Assembly: GCA_012064385.1 (NCBI GenBank)
Contig: QRDG01000532.1
Span: forward strand, 411,131 to 475,130
Length of the DNA stretch: 64,000 nucleotides
Direction: 5' to 3'
Origin: Puccinellia tenuiflora
Taxonomy: Eukaryota; Streptophyta; Magnoliopsida; Poales; Poaceae
The notes under the pieces were generated by a model, which saw only the letters and a program-made list of their open reading frames with translations, made no database searches and had not been told where the DNA came from. Positions 20,206 to 31,249 of this stretch are shown here, piece after piece. Within the stretch, counting starts at the first letter, position 1. Every line of letters starts with the position of its first letter. The position numbers were made by a program, and so were the translations under genes.

Positions 20206-20896
20206 TGTCGGGGATATGAACCCCGGATATCCCAAAGAGGTCCATTCCTTCAGAATTCCACAGGCCGGTTGAACAAGTGCCGGCTGCACAGTGCCGCCTG
20301 GAACCAGCCGGCTGAATCAAGCCGCCTACGTCTACCCGGACACAGGCGACCGGCTGGGCTGGAGCCGGACGCACCAACCGACAGCTCCGTACGGGTGGGC
20401 CAGGCCCGTATAACCGCTCCTGGTGAACAGTACTTCCTATCGGGCATCTCCTGTGCAGAATCATAGCAGCGAGCTCTAGCCGGCCAAAAAGTAGATGATG
20501 TCATAGGGATAAATCTGTAACTTCCCTGTAACCTAAAACCCTAGCCCGCTGCCTATATAAGGCGGGCTAGAGCCTCCTGCGTGAGGCAGGCAAGCAAGAA
20601 GCAACGAGCAACCAGAACACCCAAGTAGCATCATCTTCAACCTCCAGCCGGCTAGGACTTTCAGCCGGCTGCCACCCGAACACAGCTCAAGGAGCATCTG
20701 TAGCCCGATTCTGTGATCAAGCAATAAGAACAAGAAGAGCAGGACGTAGGGGTGTTACCTCCGCAAGAGGGCCCTGAACCTGGGTCACTCGTGTGTGTAT
20801 GCGTGCTTGTTACCCAATCCCGCGCGAGCATCCATCGTCGCCTGCCCCATACTTCTTTCCATCTCTGATGGATATGCCGTGCAACCCACCACGACA
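20206..20896 (+). repeat. 3' LTR of the Tat-like gypsy element (691 bp)
   Basis: Same length and termini as 5097-5787, with about eight single-base differences by eye. It is followed by the GGTAC duplication. The TATA box is at 20554-20561. Confidence 0.95.
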
Positions 20897-20901
20897 GGTA
20901 C

Positions 20902-23604
20902 CATATGTACTTTTTTTGATAGAGGTACCATATGTACTTGTGCACACATCTAACACTTTTGTTGGAATCCACGTACGTCGAACAGGTTACAGTGGAGTTG
21001 TAGCAACTTTATTTGCTCTAACTGTTGCACACGACATATATAGAAGTATAATAATAAGGATACAAATTTCGTCAGACTTGCACATCCTGATAGCCAGATT
21101 CATGCATGGAGCAACTCACTTACATGCACATCCTCCTGGCCTCATGACTCTCGTCTCCTCTCCTCTTGCTCCACGAGGCATGGAAGCGCCGAAGTAGCAG
21201 CAATGGCCGTGTGATGCTGCCAGCGGTCCTGCACAACCTTAAGTGCAGTCTTCTGCCATACCACGATGTGGCCAACATTGCGCGTCGGCTGGACGCGCTC
21301 TCCATGTACCTCAGGCTCGGCGAGGTCGCAGATATCTTCACTAGATGCCGCCCGTGAGTATACGAACACGTGCGACATCTTATTCTTCGCGATGTTGCAA
21401 TCGAGCCCGCAATCCCCATCCTAATGACCGAAGGACCAACATCATGGAGCTACTCCGTTCGTCGATTCCGTTTCACCATGTCCGAGAGGATCAGAAGAAG
21501 AGGTTGACGCCTCGTCGGATCGGATGGGACGTACGCGAGGACGTAGTACCGTACACAGACGTAGCTTCCTCCTCAATCTCTCTTGCCCTCGTGGAGGGCT
21601 GCTCACTCCGACGTACGTGGACGGTGATCTGCGTCAGCTAGGATCAATGCGAGCGGATCGATGATCCATGACGGTTTCGTCCAAGTGTGGCAGAAAGAGC
21701 GGCACAGAGGGAGGCAGGACTGGCTCGGCATCATGTGTTTGCCGTCTAGAGCACTATCACTAGCAGGAATTAATCCGACAGATGACTCGGACGCAGGGCC
21801 TTCGGGTACGGTGGCGGGCATAGGATTCGGCTGCGCTGGGTGATCCGATGTGACGAGTCTCGCCTTCGCCTTCAGCTAGACGTGCATACGTATTCTATGT
21901 GGTGAGTGCCTCCGATCTTTATAGCAGCGGGCAAGGCCTAAGGCGGTGTGTTGGCGCGTGTAGCGAGTAGGGCATCCGTGCTGTACTCTGTTACACTAAT
22001 TGAACGGGTTTTTAACTTATGGGTGGCGGAGTGGGTAATTATGTATAACTTGAAGAGAAATTTTAAGATGTGGGCTTTCTTTTTATTAGGAACTTGACTA
22101 GATTTAGAGGGATTGACTAGCTGCCTTTGTTGCCTAAGATAATAAACATGGATCAATATTAGTTGCCTTTGTCCCATGTTGCCTTTGTATCTTGCTCAAA
22201 TGGATCATCTCCCTTGTTGCCTTCTTGTTGCCTAGTTGATCCATGATGTCTCAAATGATCCAAATATTCCAAGTATGATCCTTGATCCAATGTTGCCTTA
22301 AGATTGAGATTAATCCCTCTAGTCAATTATTGGATGTTAAGATCAGTTCTTAATATCCTGAAGTCGAGTTCCAAACATCAATTGCCTCTCCCTTGTGGTG
22401 AAGGCAAACATTTTAATTAACAGAAACTTTTCTTTTGTCCTTATTTAATTTTAGATGCACTTGAGTTGGTTATATGACCTCCAATTGCTTTATGCATACA
22501 AAAATAATTTGCTAACAAGGTTGATCAGGCCCTGTTACCAAACTACTTCTATAACACTCAAAGCATTTGAATATCACAAGATTTTATTTACTGGAGAAGT
22601 TGATAAGAACAAAGTATTGCTTTCTTGCTTTCTTCTTTGCTGTCTTGTTTTGTTTATTTTGCAGGAATTGAAGATTGGAGCAAAGAATAAGATGATCATG
22701 ATGTAGATCCAGATTTAGTTTAGGAGTTTATTTTATTCTTTAGCAAGTTCTTTTCTCTTATTTGAGATATGTACATATTCTGTATATATGGTACTAATTG
22801 ATCTTTCAATTCAAATTGTAAAGTTTGTATAAAATCCCATTTGTATTTGTGTAACACTTATACTTTGGAATGTCCAGATGTTAATATGATGGTAGGATAA
22901 GGATTTGATACGATATTGTAAATGATCATATTTGAATTTCATTAGAATTTGAACATTTGACTTCTTATTTGTATTTGGAGATGAGTTGGAACTTGATAGT
23001 GTGGAGTATGTGAGAATTTGAACAAAATTTAACTTAATTTAAAGTAAACTAAATTAACCCTAACACCAATTCTTCTACTATTAATATTTTTATCTTCATA
23101 TCTAGTTCCTCTTCTCCTCATATTTTCTCTTTGCTGCTTACGTAATAGAACACTTGGCATGATGTGGTCGATGGACGCAAAAATATTTGGCATTATTTTT
23201 GAAAATAATGCGCTAACCTAAACCATCTATGTTAGCGTTAAAAAGTATTTTAAATCAATAGTTATCATGTATCTATACCAAACTTTCAGACTTTCACATA
23301 ATTAACTAGCAAAATTTAAATTAGTATCCCACCTTTATATCCATGCATCACTGGCTATACAATGTGAGTGATATTTTTTAGGTATCAAACGAAAATTAAT
23401 GATATGAGAAATGTTATGTGTATTTAGATACATTTTTTATAACTACAAATAGATTTTTTTTGCAAAACTAAAATTGTACGTTGTTTTTTTTATCTTTCCA
23501 ATGAGAACATGTTACCCTATGTAAACATAAAGACATACCACATTACTATAGTTATTAACGTATGCCCCTTAATGTTTTACAGTGTTTATACGCGTCCACT
23601 ACTA
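20902..23604. other. Non-coding, partly AT-rich flank of the gypsy element
   Basis: Continuation of the pre-insertion target. GGTACCATATGTACTT occurs twice at 20897-20912 and 20924-20939. Around 21170-21360 a 63-codon frame is open, but I recognise nothing in it and there is no supporting context. From about 21950 the sequence is AT-rich with scattered TTGCC(T/A)TTGTTGCC repeats (22120-22240) and a diverged inverted repeat of TAGAGGGATT (about 22093-22330). It is probably decayed transposon sequence; no gene is called. Confidence 0.5.
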
Positions 23605-23838
23605 AGACTAGCCTCAATGGGGGTAACATAAGTAGTATCATAGATGCCACGTTGGCAAAAAGATGATGTGGCACAATAATAAATGAAGAGAGAGGAGGTA
23701 GTAGTATCATGATATGATACCGTAACATAACGGATTTCAAGACACAATGAGTCTACACCCTAATAAATGCAATGCCTCATGATATCATAAATATGATACT
23801 ACCCATTACGGAGATAGTAACATAGACTAGTATCATGC
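23605..23838. mobile_element. MITE-like segment
   Basis: About 235 bp with loosely inverted ends (GACTAGCCTCAATGGGGGTA on the left; TAATGGGTAGTAT-type sequence read from the right) and GTAGTATCAT/ATGATACTAC motifs in both orientations. The internal motif AATAAATGAAGAGAGAGG and the GATGAGTCTAC-like stretch resemble an abundant grass MITE family. I could not define a clean TIR or target duplication, so the class is left open. Confidence 0.5.
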
Positions 23839-24284
23839 ACCGTCCCCGGCTCTTTTTTGGGGCGGCGCAAGTAAAAAGTACCTCGGAAAGTGTTTACCCC
23901 GGCATTAGTAGATATGGGCGTTTATTTACGCCGCGCTAGCTGTCCAGCAGCAGCGGCGTTCCGATATGCCTTCGTTCACAAACCAGGGCACCCAAAATTC
24001 CGCCATGGACGTAAACTATGGGTCCGGCGTGTGTGAGTTGTCAAGCTTATCTCACTGACCGGTGAGCCCCACCGAAGCCGAGCCGCCAATATTAAAATGA
24101 CGCCCCCTCCCCCACGACCGTACTTTCGCCCATGTCTCCCACTTCTTGTTTCTTCAACCTCTGCATTTCTAAATTCAAAAAAAAAACTCTGTATTTCTCT
24201 CTCCAGGAAACATCTGCGGGCGGCGGCGGCGGGAATCGGACGAGGATCTACGAGGCCGAGTGCAATCCTTTTTGAAGTCTAGCG
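23839..24284. other. Upstream region of the GRF-type zinc-finger pseudogene
   Basis: GC content rises toward 24284. It includes a likely 5' UTR after about 24150 (CTCTCTCCAGG, CGGCGGCGGCGGG). No separate gene is seen. Confidence 0.45.
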
Positions 24285-24858
24285 ATGCCGGTGCGTGCAG
24301 TTCTTTCTTTTTTCGATATCATTTGCACTCGATTTGGCATTTTGGGGTTTTTTTGTAACTGTTTTTTCCCCAACAATTTCTTGAATTCTCGACCTCACAC
24401 CTACGCATTCGTTCCTGTTTTTCTTTGAAGATCGGGGTTCCTGGAGTACCAGTGGATCACTTTGACCCGGACTGGAACGGAGCAGTCGATGAGTTCGTGT
24501 TCTGTGGGTGCGGCGACGGCCAAACCCACATCATTGGGAAATTTGTGGCCTACGACAGGGCGTTCGTAGAGCACACCGGGCACAAGTTCTACGCGTGCCA
24601 CCGTCCCGGTGCACTTTCATGCGGTTGGATGCGATGGCTGAGCCAGAGCACGCACCGCACCTCCAGCAAGCCCTGCACGAGCTCTGGTTTGGCGAGATGG
24701 AAGAGAACGAGCGGAACCGTCAGAATTCGTACGACGAACAGATGGAACCGATAATCCATGAACTGCGGGAGCAGCAATGAGAGCGCGTGGAAGCACTGAG
24801 GCAGGAGTGCGCTAGATTAGCCACCATGATTCAGGAACTTAAGGATATGTTGGACTAG
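24285..24858 (+). pseudogene. GRF-type zinc-finger protein, frameshifted
   Basis: Exon 1 is only ATGCCG (24285-24290), followed by a 140-nt intron (GTGCGT donor at 24291, TTGAAG acceptor ending 24430) and a phase-0 exon 2 starting IGVPG. Exon 2 encodes a finger with FCGCG, then GHKFYACH and CGWMRW, matching the Cys/His spacing of plant GRF-type domains that bind nucleic acid. The C-terminal coiled coil (EPEHAPHLQQAL, then ERVEALRQ and MIQELKDML) lies in another frame, so a one-base shift occurred near 24650. A TGA at 24778-24780 interrupts it before the TAG at 24856-24858. It resembles the small GRF proteins common in grass genomes and is most likely a dead copy. Confidence 0.75.
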
Positions 24859-25130
24859 GTTTCTGCTAGATGTAATGTGTAATTAGGCTTAATTATGATT
24901 ATGTATATTATTAGTGTTGATGATGTAGATGTAGATGAGAGAGAGTCCCATGTACTACGTCGAAGGAGCGTTGCTAAAATGTTTTTAACTCAAAAACATG
25001 GCTGGACTTTGTCGCGAATGAAAGCCAACAAGTTTGTGAACCGTACGTGACAATACTACACGCTACGCCATGGATGCCGACGAGCAATCACAGGCAAAAA
25101 TCTCGCTGCAGATACATAAATACACAGGTC
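24859..25130. other. Intergenic
   Basis: Likely 3' flank of the GRF pseudogene (AT-rich TTAGGCTTAATTATGATTATG) and upstream DNA of the DUF707 gene. I see no TATA box that I would defend. Confidence 0.4.
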
Positions 25131-25343
25131 AACGATGAGATCCTGTCAATCGACCGACTTCCAAATAAGACAGGCGTCAAGCATTGATATCCTCCGGCTA
25201 CCTCTCGATTTGCTGCATCCAACAAAAAGGTGAGTTAAAATTCTGTCCATCCTACACCTTGCTCCTCCTTCAGATCAGAGACGTAACACACACCGCACAA
25301 ACAGTTCATATGTTCTGGTATAAACTTGGACACTATATTGCAG

Positions 25344-25414
25344 GGCGTAAACATTGATTGCTTCACTGTTCCTGGTGCCTGCTCGCAACAGAAGCACATT
25401 CTGTCTTCGATCTT
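25344..25414 (+). other. Probable 5' UTR exon of the DUF707 gene
   Basis: Bounded by ATATTGCAG on the left and GTAAGT on the right, before the coding exon at 25507. Another leader exon probably ends at 25229 (AAAAG then GTGAGT). The region carries stops in the frame that would extend the protein, so I treat it as untranslated. Confidence 0.5.
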
Positions 25415-25506
25415 GTAAGTATTTGCGTTGTCTCGTCATGATTCTTTCTGTAGAATGAGTATGTTGTCTCTGTTCTCTCTTGATCTATCACGGTGGGTAT
25501 GTGCAG

Positions 25507-28384
25507 CAAGTATGAAATTAATCCCGTTTCTGATGGCGCTATCTATGGCGGCGACGTTCGGATTCTTCATCCGCGTTTCTTTTCCTGTTGCCCTCACACC
25601 AAAGGTAGAGAAAGAAAATATTTTTGGTATTGGCCTCTCTCATCATAAGCCGATGAGCTCTGAGCTAAGAATTATCCCATGCAGCTTCAGTGTGACAGCA
25701 GCATACTTGGTAGACTATGGCCCCCCTCGAGAAACACCACCACCTCAAATGCCACTCCAGGGGTACATTACTTCTCAACTTTCTGAATGATTCAGTTTCT
25801 TTCCCAGCTAAATGGTCTCTTGATCAATGCACCCATAAAAAGTGACACACTCCATGTTTCCAATTGTAAAGGTTGCAAGAAGCCCTCGAGGTTCAGAGAG
25901 GCTACCACCAGGGATTGTGGTATCAGAGTCTGATCTTCACCTGCGCCGGCTCTGGGGGTCCCCAGAAGAGGTGTTGATTTCTCTGACCCTGAACTCGTCA
26001 CTTTGCACCTTACTTTAATCTGAATAAACATCACGGGATTTTGTTTCATCTTCCATTGGTTCCTTGAAAAAACTTGTTCCGGTGTGTGACGCATAGGACA
26101 CCGCGACTCGGAAGTACCTCCTGACGCTGGCGGTAGGGTATACTGAGAAAGCCAATGTCAACGCAACTGTCCACAAGGTAAGAACCAAGATGTTGTTTCT
26201 GAACTTTGATCATATCGTCCGACCACTAGACTTCTATGTCAGATGTAAACTCGATGATCATATCAGATGCACAAATTGCAGTTCTCTGACAACTTCGACG
26301 TCGTGCTGTTCCACTATGACGGTCATACGACGGAGTGGGACGAGTTCGAGTGGTCAAAGCAGGCAACTCACATTAGCGCCTGGAAGCAAACCAAATGGTG
26401 AGCAGAGCACAGTAGCAGAATTGTCTATCTCCAAGATTTCACCCCTCCAAAATATGCATTGACCATCTTCAGATTTTGATCAAGGTGGTTTGCCAAGAGA
26501 TTCCTGCACCCCAGCATCATGGCGCCGTACGACTATGTCTTCCTGTGGGATGAGGACCTCGGCGTCGAGAATTTCACCGCAGAAGCGTATGATCCACCAG
26601 TGCCTATTTTGTAGCTTGCTCTGATCTCTGAACCTCTTAATCTGATCATGGACAGGTTGTCATTTCAGGTACATCGACATTGTGAAGAAGCATGGGCTGG
26701 GAATCTCGCAGCCGGGACTGGACGTGACAAAGGGAAAAAAGCTTTACGATGTCTCTGTCAGGAGAAATTCCAGCGAGATGCACAAGTAAGCACGTGCAAG
26801 ACCAATGATAATGCAGTTATAGATACATTTCTTGTTAAAAAAATAAAGAATGACAAGACTATATGTATGTATGTGTAGAGATAGGCAGATCTATTAAGCA
26901 TATGTAACCTATGACAAATAGTTAATTAACAAGAGGAAATGGGGTTGTTATGGCATGAGCAGGACGGACGCAGGGGGGCACCAATGCCCCGACGTGCACC
27001 AACGACCGTGCAGCGGGTAACTGAATTCTTTGGTCACCTCAAGGTCATTTTTTTGGTTTGCAATGATCTTAAGGATACGATGGAATTGAGATGCAGGTTT
27101 GTGGAGGTGATGGCACCAGTTTTCTCCAGGGAAGCTTGGAGATGTGTGTGGCATATGATCCAGGTTGGTATTTGTCAGAGTCAATTCATTTATATGTGGT
27201 TTATTTGACACAAAATTGATATCATTGAACTCATACTCGAAAACACTTGATTGTGGTTTTGTAACTACTTGCAAATATTGTACAAATAACTTACAATCAA
27301 GTTTGAATGCAGTCGAATTAAGTACATTGTTTCAAGTTTTTGAGTTTGATTCGTCAAAGAAAAAACTTATAGCTCTAGTAAAAATATATACAATTGTTTT
27401 TATGGACCGAGGGTGTAGTTAAAGGTGCTAGTACTTACATGACATTTGTCTGAACTGAAAAGAAGAAACGGATTTAATTGCAGAATGACCTGGTCCATGG
27501 ATGGGGCCTAGACTTCAACTTTTGGAGATGCGTCGATGTAAGCACAGTCTATAACATAAAAAGGGAACTATTTACATTTATTGAGCAACGCTTACAAAAC
27601 TGTGCATGATTTTTTTTTCCTTTTTCTCTCTGTTTTGAATCGGCAGGATCCTGAAGAGCAGATTGGCGTCGTAGACGCTCAATTTGTGGTCCATCATGCA
27701 GTTCCGACGCTCAGACGACAGGTAAACTAATCATCAAGTGCTCCACGTGAACAATGCCATGCGGTCATCTAAACAACAATTTATGTAACTCGGTAGTCCG
27801 GTTCTTTGTATCATCATATCAGACCGTAGAAACATAAAACATATTATCACTTTATAGTTTTTAAACATATAACATAAAAAAATGATAGAAACTTTACGTT
27901 CTGGGTATATATATTTGATGAAACAAATTATGTGCGATGGAAATATTTTCTCCCAGTGATGAAAATACTAGTGTTCATTGGATGGAAACAGGTTCTAAGA
28001 AATGCTTTGATTGTACAAATGATGTAATGCATTTCTCTTTTATATATGATCCTTGTGACCTAGAAACCTCTCTTTCCTTCCGGTATATTTTCTCTCTTCA
28101 GGGCAATGGAGAAAAGCAAGGAAACGGATCTGAGGTATGCAGATATCTATCTTTTCTTCATACCAAACATCAACAATCAATAATACTTAACTAATATAAC
28201 ATATTATATGAGAAGAGTGATTGTGTTGGGCTAATGAGAATGCTTTGTGTGGCTGTTGTGCGGCTGGTAGGTGACAGCCCGGCAATTCAAGGAGATGCAA
28301 GCCTTTTACTCCAGAATCTCCAATGCTGACAAGGAACTCGCCAACTCTACCACCACATCATCATCATCCCTAATCCTAAGCTAA
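25507..28384 (+). CDS. DUF707 family protein, 12 coding exons
   Basis: Coding exons in my model: 25512-25604, 25872-25970, 26097-26177, 26282-26397, 26485-26586, 26669-26785, 26963-27016, 27097-27163, 27484-27537, 27647-27721, 28102-28134 and 28271-28384 (TAA). All junctions are GT-AG and the phases agree, giving about 334 aa with no stop. The N-terminus has a hydrophobic membrane/signal-anchor segment (about residues 2-28). Then come conserved family blocks: LPPGIVV, LWGSPEE, ANVNATV, VVLFHYDG, QTKWWFAKRFLHP, YVFLWDEDLGVENF, ISQPGLD, MAPVFSREAWRCVWHMIQNDL and HGWGLDF. The DED motif looks glycosyltransferase-like, but the biochemical role of DUF707 proteins is unknown. Upstream non-coding exons end at 25229 and span 25344-25414. 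The exon 1/2 junction is the least certain. Confidence 0.85.
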
Positions 28385-29022
28385 TTTACTCAATAAATTA
28401 CATGAGGATACTACATAAACAGATATAAATGACTAGATATGATTGACTTGATAAATGAAAGGTTTTGGCTTTTTTGCGGAACGATTGAGAAGGATGAGAT
28501 GCTTTACAGATATGGATGTTAGTGTATACTCATTCTTTATTTGCTTTACTGGTTGATTTTTCAGTATTGTATATTTTCCTTACATTTCGATGTGAAGCGC
28601 TAATTTACAAGACTGCATTCGACTGGTTTGAGTGGTTGTTTTAATTATTTGGTTAATATATAATTCATGATGTTTATATAACAGACAGATTCTACTTACC
28701 GGGTTGCTCAACCAGTTGATCAGCTTCAGTTATGGAAACATTAACCTCTCAGAAATAGTTTTAACTAGTTGGAGCTCATCTAATCCACTACAGGGTATAA
28801 TATGCATTCATGATGATCTATCTTCAGATAAAAAGGGTATCGGGAAGTAAACAACTTCATAAGTACAGTAAGTTAGATATTTACCTCTGTCCCCGCATAA
28901 TGTACAGAACTGACAATTCAAACACTTGGTCCAGACAGGAATGTCCATGTTTCGTATGGAGTCGTATTTCCAGAACGTGTCTTTCCCAACATCCTCCTCT
29001 CACCTCGAGAGACCAGCAGAAT
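28385..29022. other. Intergenic between DUF707 gene and PPR gene
   Basis: AT-rich, with the 3' flanks of two convergent genes. I see nothing else that I can support. Confidence 0.5.
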
Positions 29023-30539
29023 TCAGGAGCACAACATGCGCACTTCAGTGCCACTTGAGCCTATATTTTTCTGCAATCCCGTCTGCCACATCAACCTCCT
29101 AGTTTGCTCGACTGCACTCCACCTACCAATCTCTGCATATATGTTGGACATGACCACATATGCTGCACTTGAATGGGGGTTAAGTTCAGCAAGCTCCCTT
29201 CCTATCCTCTCAGCTACATCAGCCCTACCATGTATCTTGCAACCATTCATCATACTTCCCCACATTGTAACACTGGGCTGAATAGGCATCAATTGCATCA
29301 TCCCGTCAACCTCTCCTAAGTGGCTTGCACGGCTCAAGAGATCACAACCATAATGTTTGATTGTTGGCCTGATGCCATAAAGATTCAACATGGAGTCAAA
29401 GTACTTTCTGCCCTCATCCACCATCCCTGCATGGTTGCACGCAGTAAGCACTCCTACGAATGCGACATGGTCTGGAATAACACCACCATGTTCCATTTGT
29501 TTGAAGAGCTGCACTGCATCTCTGCCATCACCATGCTTTGCCAAGCCGGTGATCATACTTGTCCATGCCATCAAATCCTTTCTTTTGAGGCAACGAAACA
29601 CCTGTAGTGTGCTCTGTGCATTTCCTGTTTTCGAGTACATATCCATGAGAGATGTGCAAACTGCAACATGTCGAGAACAATTAGTCTTCTCTATGTATGC
29701 GTGAACCCCTCGGCCTAAGCCCGTGTTCCCTTCAGAAGCACAAGCACGCAGTATGCTCAGCCATGTCACCTTATCAGGATTCATCCCGACAGAATGCATA
29801 CAGGCAAACACTTGTAGAACCTTATCCGTTCTTCCATGACAACTGCAGACCTCAACCATTGCATTCCAGGACACCTCGTTTCTTCGAGGCATTGCATCGA
29901 ACACCTCGAATGCGACATGTAGACCACCACACCTTGCATACATACGGAGTACCGCCGTGGCAAGAGAAACGTCCAGCAATATGGGCACGACGCCCCATCG
30001 CCGGAGCGTCTCGTGCACCCACCGCCCGTTATCCATGTCACCACACTGCGCACAGGACGCCATCACCTGCGCGACAGTGACACTGTTAATTACATCCCGC
30101 CCGGTCGCCACGGCCTCCCTGAACAGCGCGACCACCTCCCGCGCCTCCCCAGCCGCGGCGTACCCGGCTATCATCGCCGTCCAGGTGACGACATTGCGGT
30201 GGCGCGCGGCGTCGAACACCGCTCGCGCGGAGCCGGCATCGGCGAAGGCCGCGTAAGCGTGGAGTCGTGGACAAGGGAGGAGGCGACGTAGACGTCGGCC
30301 CCGTGGCCGGACTTGGCAAGCTGCGCGTGGAGGCACCAAAGGGCGGCGCCGGCTCGCGGTGGCTGAGCGCGGGGTGCCTGGGCAAGCGCCTTGAGGGCGA
30401 AGGGGAAGGTGAAGTGGTCCGGCGCGACGCCAGCGCGCAACATGGCGCGGAACGCGAGCACGAGGCTGCGCTTGTCGGCGGCGCCGCGCAGGAGGGCGTT
30501 GCAGAGGTAGGAGGGGGTAGTGGTGGCGCTAGTCGCCAT
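29023..30539 (-). pseudogene. Pentatricopeptide repeat (PPR) protein, PLS/E type, frameshifted
   Basis: Intronless on the minus strand, ATG at 30539 and stop at 29023. The start encodes a PPR N-terminus (YLCNALLRGAA, PDHFTFPFALKALA) and the rest encodes successive repeats (VVTWTAMIAGYA, VSWNAMVEVC, DLMAWTSMITGLAKHG, PDHVAFVGVLTACNHAG). An E-type tail follows (WGSMMNGCKIHG, YVVMSNIYAEIGRW). No DYW domain follows. PPR proteins bind organellar RNA, commonly for editing or processing in plastids or mitochondria. The two halves are in different frames: an 8-base near-duplication (CGTGGAGT/CGTGGA, about 30258-30272) follows VASSLVH. Without it the frame would continue into AYAAFADAG. Two residues also seem missing in the KHYGC-DLLSRA motif. 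Unless the insertion is an assembly error, the gene is dead. Confidence 0.8.
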
Positions 30540-30790
30540 GGGCAAGCTGACCCGGCTTGCATGAACGAACATCAAAGTTCCATGGAAAATTTGGTATGCC
30601 AAAAGTGTCGAAGTATTTCAGCGAGGCTCAACAATCGTTACAAACGACTTCACTTCCTCGAAATATCCTTCGCTCAAAATTGGTTATAAATAAACCATAA
30701 CGGTCAAACCGTAGAAAGTGATGAGATGACCTTCTTACAAATTATATCAAAGATAAACAAAAAATATCGGAGAACCAAACTTGTCGTCTA
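30540..30790. other. Flank of the PPR gene and left flank of the Harbinger element
   Basis: Upstream DNA of the minus-strand PPR gene. TTATAAATAAACC near 30683 is AT-rich, but its orientation does not mark a clear promoter. No other gene is seen. Confidence 0.4.
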
Positions 30791-31159
30791 TAAGGCTGGT
30801 GCCAGTGGGGGCGGTAGGGCGGGCGGTACCGCCCGCCGTCGGGCGGGAGTGAGGCGAGAGGCGGGCGAGACGGGAGCGCCGGGCGACGGATCCGTCGCCG
30901 GGCGACGGCGGGCGCTACCGCCACGCTCTCGCCCGCGTTGGCGGCGGTAGGGGGCGGGAGGGAGGCGGTAGCAGGGCGGGAGGCGGGCGGCGCGCTGGCG
31001 GGGCGGGGCGACAGCGAGGCGAGAGCGCGGCGTGGCAACGGCTAGCTGACGTGGCGAGCTCTGATTCGTCCATGTCAGCTAGCCGTTGAGAGATCCGTTG
31101 GAGCTTCAAAAAATTCGAAAAAAATTTGCAAAAAATTCCAAATTTCATCCCCAACCCTC

Positions 31160-31167
31160 TATAAAAA
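31160..31167 (+). promoter_or_regulatory. TATA box of the Harbinger transposase gene
   Basis: TATAAAAA, 90 bases before the transposase ATG and downstream of a perfect 14-bp inverted repeat at 31037-31050/31074-31087. Confidence 0.6.
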
Positions 31168-31249
31168 CCCTCACCTGGTTTCACTCATTCCACACCCCAT
31201 TTCATCTCATTTCTCTCCTCCACTCTCCATTTCCACTCCTCTCGACGCC

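Larger units (their letters stand above)
5097..20896 (+). mobile_element. Complete Ty3/gypsy LTR retrotransposon, Tat-like lineage, 15.8 kb
   Basis: Two 691-bp LTRs begin TGTCGGGG and end CCACGACA. They are flanked by the perfect 5-bp target duplication GGTAC (5092-5096 and 20897-20901). Order inside is gag, protease, RT, RNase H, second RNase H, integrase, then an unusually long 3' region of about 8 kb with two antisense genes and a 108-bp array. The second, archaeal-type RNase H between the original RNase H and integrase, plus the long 3' region, place it with the Tat lineage (relatives include maize Grande and rice RIRE2). The two LTRs differ at only about eight positions by eye, so insertion is fairly recent, but gag-pol is already broken by stop codons. 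Confidence 0.95.

Noticed and set aside
21142..21419. Possible small gene near 21.1-21.4 kb
   Set aside because: Short overlapping frames on both strands, no recognisable family, no splice or promoter context.
26190..26462. Short plus-strand frames within the DUF707 region
   Set aside because: They run through introns of the DUF707 gene in other frames; the exon model with consistent phases accounts for the coding signal.
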